Assembly (NCBI GenBank): GCA_958405585.1
Contig: CATYEP010000131.1
Coordinates: 1 to 5,545, forward strand
DNA: 5,545 nucleotides
Reading direction: 5' to 3'
DNA from: an uncultured Eubacteriales bacterium
Lineage (GTDB): Bacteria; Bacillota; Clostridia; Christensenellales; Borkfalkiaceae
In this document: piece after piece, positions 4,797 through 5,545 of the stretch
Numbering within the stretch: the first letter of the stretch is position 1
How the letters are laid out: the number at the start of each line of letters is the position of its first letter
The notes under the pieces: generated by a model
What the model was told of the DNA's origin: nothing
The model's database searches: none
Seen by the model: the letters and a program-made list of their open reading frames with translations, nothing else
Program-made: the position numbers and the translations under genes

Positions 4797-5545
4797 TTAA
4801 ACGTAGAGTTTGGCGTTTTTGAAATACAGCCAGCAGACGATCGAACAGGCGATACAAATGACATCTAAAATCAGAACGATCCAGAATCCGACGAGTATTC
4901 CGAGAAAGATCGCGGCAAAGCCGAGGATCATGCTCCCGAATACGGCGATCATGACAGGAATGCTTTGTTTTACGGCCTGCATTTCGGTTGTCCAGTCATA
5001 TTTCGGAAATTTAAGGTTTAAAAAGATCCCGAAAATCGCAATAAAAGCACAGAACAGGGGAACGCTGATCAGAAACGTGGCCCATCCGAGCAGGTCTGCT
5101 TCTATTTTAATGCAAAAGATAATCGATGCAATATAGCCGGCTGCCAAATTGATCAAAAAGGTAGGCATTGCTTTTGCGAGCAATATTTTTCGGGCGGATA
5201 CAGGCAGAACAAATAGCTGTCCGCGGCTATTCCCCTCCAAAGAAAGTGCGGAAGCGGAAGGACAGCTGATCCCTGCGCAGAAGATAAAAATCCCAAATCC
5301 GGCATAGGCCAGTTCTGCGGTGTTTCCGATGGGCAGCTGCATTTGGCTGAATGACTCCTGCACATTTATGAACAGGAGCGCAATGCCTGCCAAAAGCAAC
5401 AGCAGTGTGCCGGACAAACCGTTCAAAAGGTAAGAGGGACAGGTCAAAAGACGCTTGAATTCGCGTTTAACGAGAGCGGAAAAAACAGAAGACGATCGGA
5501 TCTCTTTCGCTTGGTAAGCGATGCGCGTGCTTCTGGCAGTCAGTG
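4797..5545 (-). CDS. ABC-2-type transporter permease, C-terminal part; 5' end beyond window
   Basis: The frame is open from the right edge to the TAA at 4797: 248 visible codons, no in-frame ATG. A TTG at 5447 could be read as a start, but the 32 codons before it have no stop and encode SALVKREFKRLLTCPSYLLNG, a cytoplasmic helix leading into a membrane span as in large Gram-positive ABC permeases, so the gene is taken as cut by the window edge. Counting from the edge, about six hydrophobic spans are visible at residues 42-61, 76-92, 126-147, 153-175, 195-218 and 219-239. The cytoplasmic-looking motifs SLEGNSRGQLFVLPVSARKILLAK (101-124) and LKFPKYDWTTEMQAVKQS (177-194) resemble, from memory, conserved loops of Firmicutes ABC-2 permeases of about 530-580 residues. 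It would work with an ATPase encoded outside the window. The substrate is unknown; peptide, lipid or antimicrobial export is only a general possibility. It converges on the aminopeptidase operon. Confidence 0.85.
   Translation of the reverse strand, partial: LTARSTRIAYQAKEIRSSSVFSALVKREFKRLLTCPSYLLNGLSGTLLLLLAGIALLFINVQESFSQMQLPIGNTAELAYAGFGIFIFCAGISCPSASALSLEGNSRGQLFVLPVSARKILLAKAMPTFLINLAAGYIASIIFCIKIEADLLGWATFLISVPLFCAFIAIFGIFLNLKFPKYDWTTEMQAVKQSIPVMIAVFGSMILGFAAIFLGILVGFWIVLILDVICIACSIVCWLYFKNAKLYV

Noticed and set aside
4797..5447. Complete 216-residue membrane protein starting at a TTG at 5447
   Set aside because: The frame stays open through the right edge and the upstream codons encode a helix typical of ABC permeases, so the gene is better read as truncated by the window.

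Overview
The window reads as ordinary chromosome from a Gram-positive Bacillota (Firmicutes) bacterium, most likely an anaerobic Clostridia-type lineage. Base composition looks moderate (near half G+C by eye). Ribosome-binding sites are strong AGGAGG types, promoters are sigma-A-like, and the gene families present (ECF sigma with a membrane partner, Qnr-like pentapeptide protein, paired M29 aminopeptidases, Gram-positive-style ABC-2 permease) are typical of that group. The exact lineage cannot be fixed from this sequence alone. No rRNA, tRNA, CRISPR, IS element, phage gene or attachment site was seen.

Layout. Positions 1-1996, minus strand, hold three co-directional genes read right to left: a pentapeptide-repeat protein (1346-1996), a 175-residue ECF sigma factor (760-1287) and its probable membrane-anchored anti-sigma partner (763 to beyond position 1). 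The sigma and anti-sigma genes overlap by an ATGA. Positions 1997-2136 are a divergent intergenic region with two clear sigma-A-type promoters facing away from each other and a 10-bp perfect palindrome between them. Positions 2137-4618, plus strand, are a two-gene operon of tandem M29-family (AmpS/AmpT-like) metallo-aminopeptidases of 411 and 410 residues. It ends at a strong intrinsic terminator (4685-4723) that also looks able to stop transcription from the right. Positions 4797-5545, minus strand, are the C-terminal part of an ABC-2-type permease that runs off the right edge.

How the genes work together. The sigma/anti-sigma pair is a sensing unit: the membrane protein would hold the sigma factor until an envelope signal frees it. 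The pentapeptide gene upstream may share its transcript, but its job is not shown by the sequence. The two aminopeptidases would act in the cytoplasm on peptides. They are gap-free duplicates, about 56% identical by hand alignment. All five metal ligands are kept in both, but the second copy has Phe where the first, and characterised enzymes, have the active-site Tyr.

Most notable points: the Tyr-to-Phe change in the second M29 copy; the pentapeptide gene promoter, which would start the transcript on the annotated ATG (leaderless) while an internal ATG has its own Shine-Dalgarno; the palindrome between the divergent promoters; and a long uninterrupted pentapeptide register with a stacked cysteine column. 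I did not see convincing evidence of a wholly new system.
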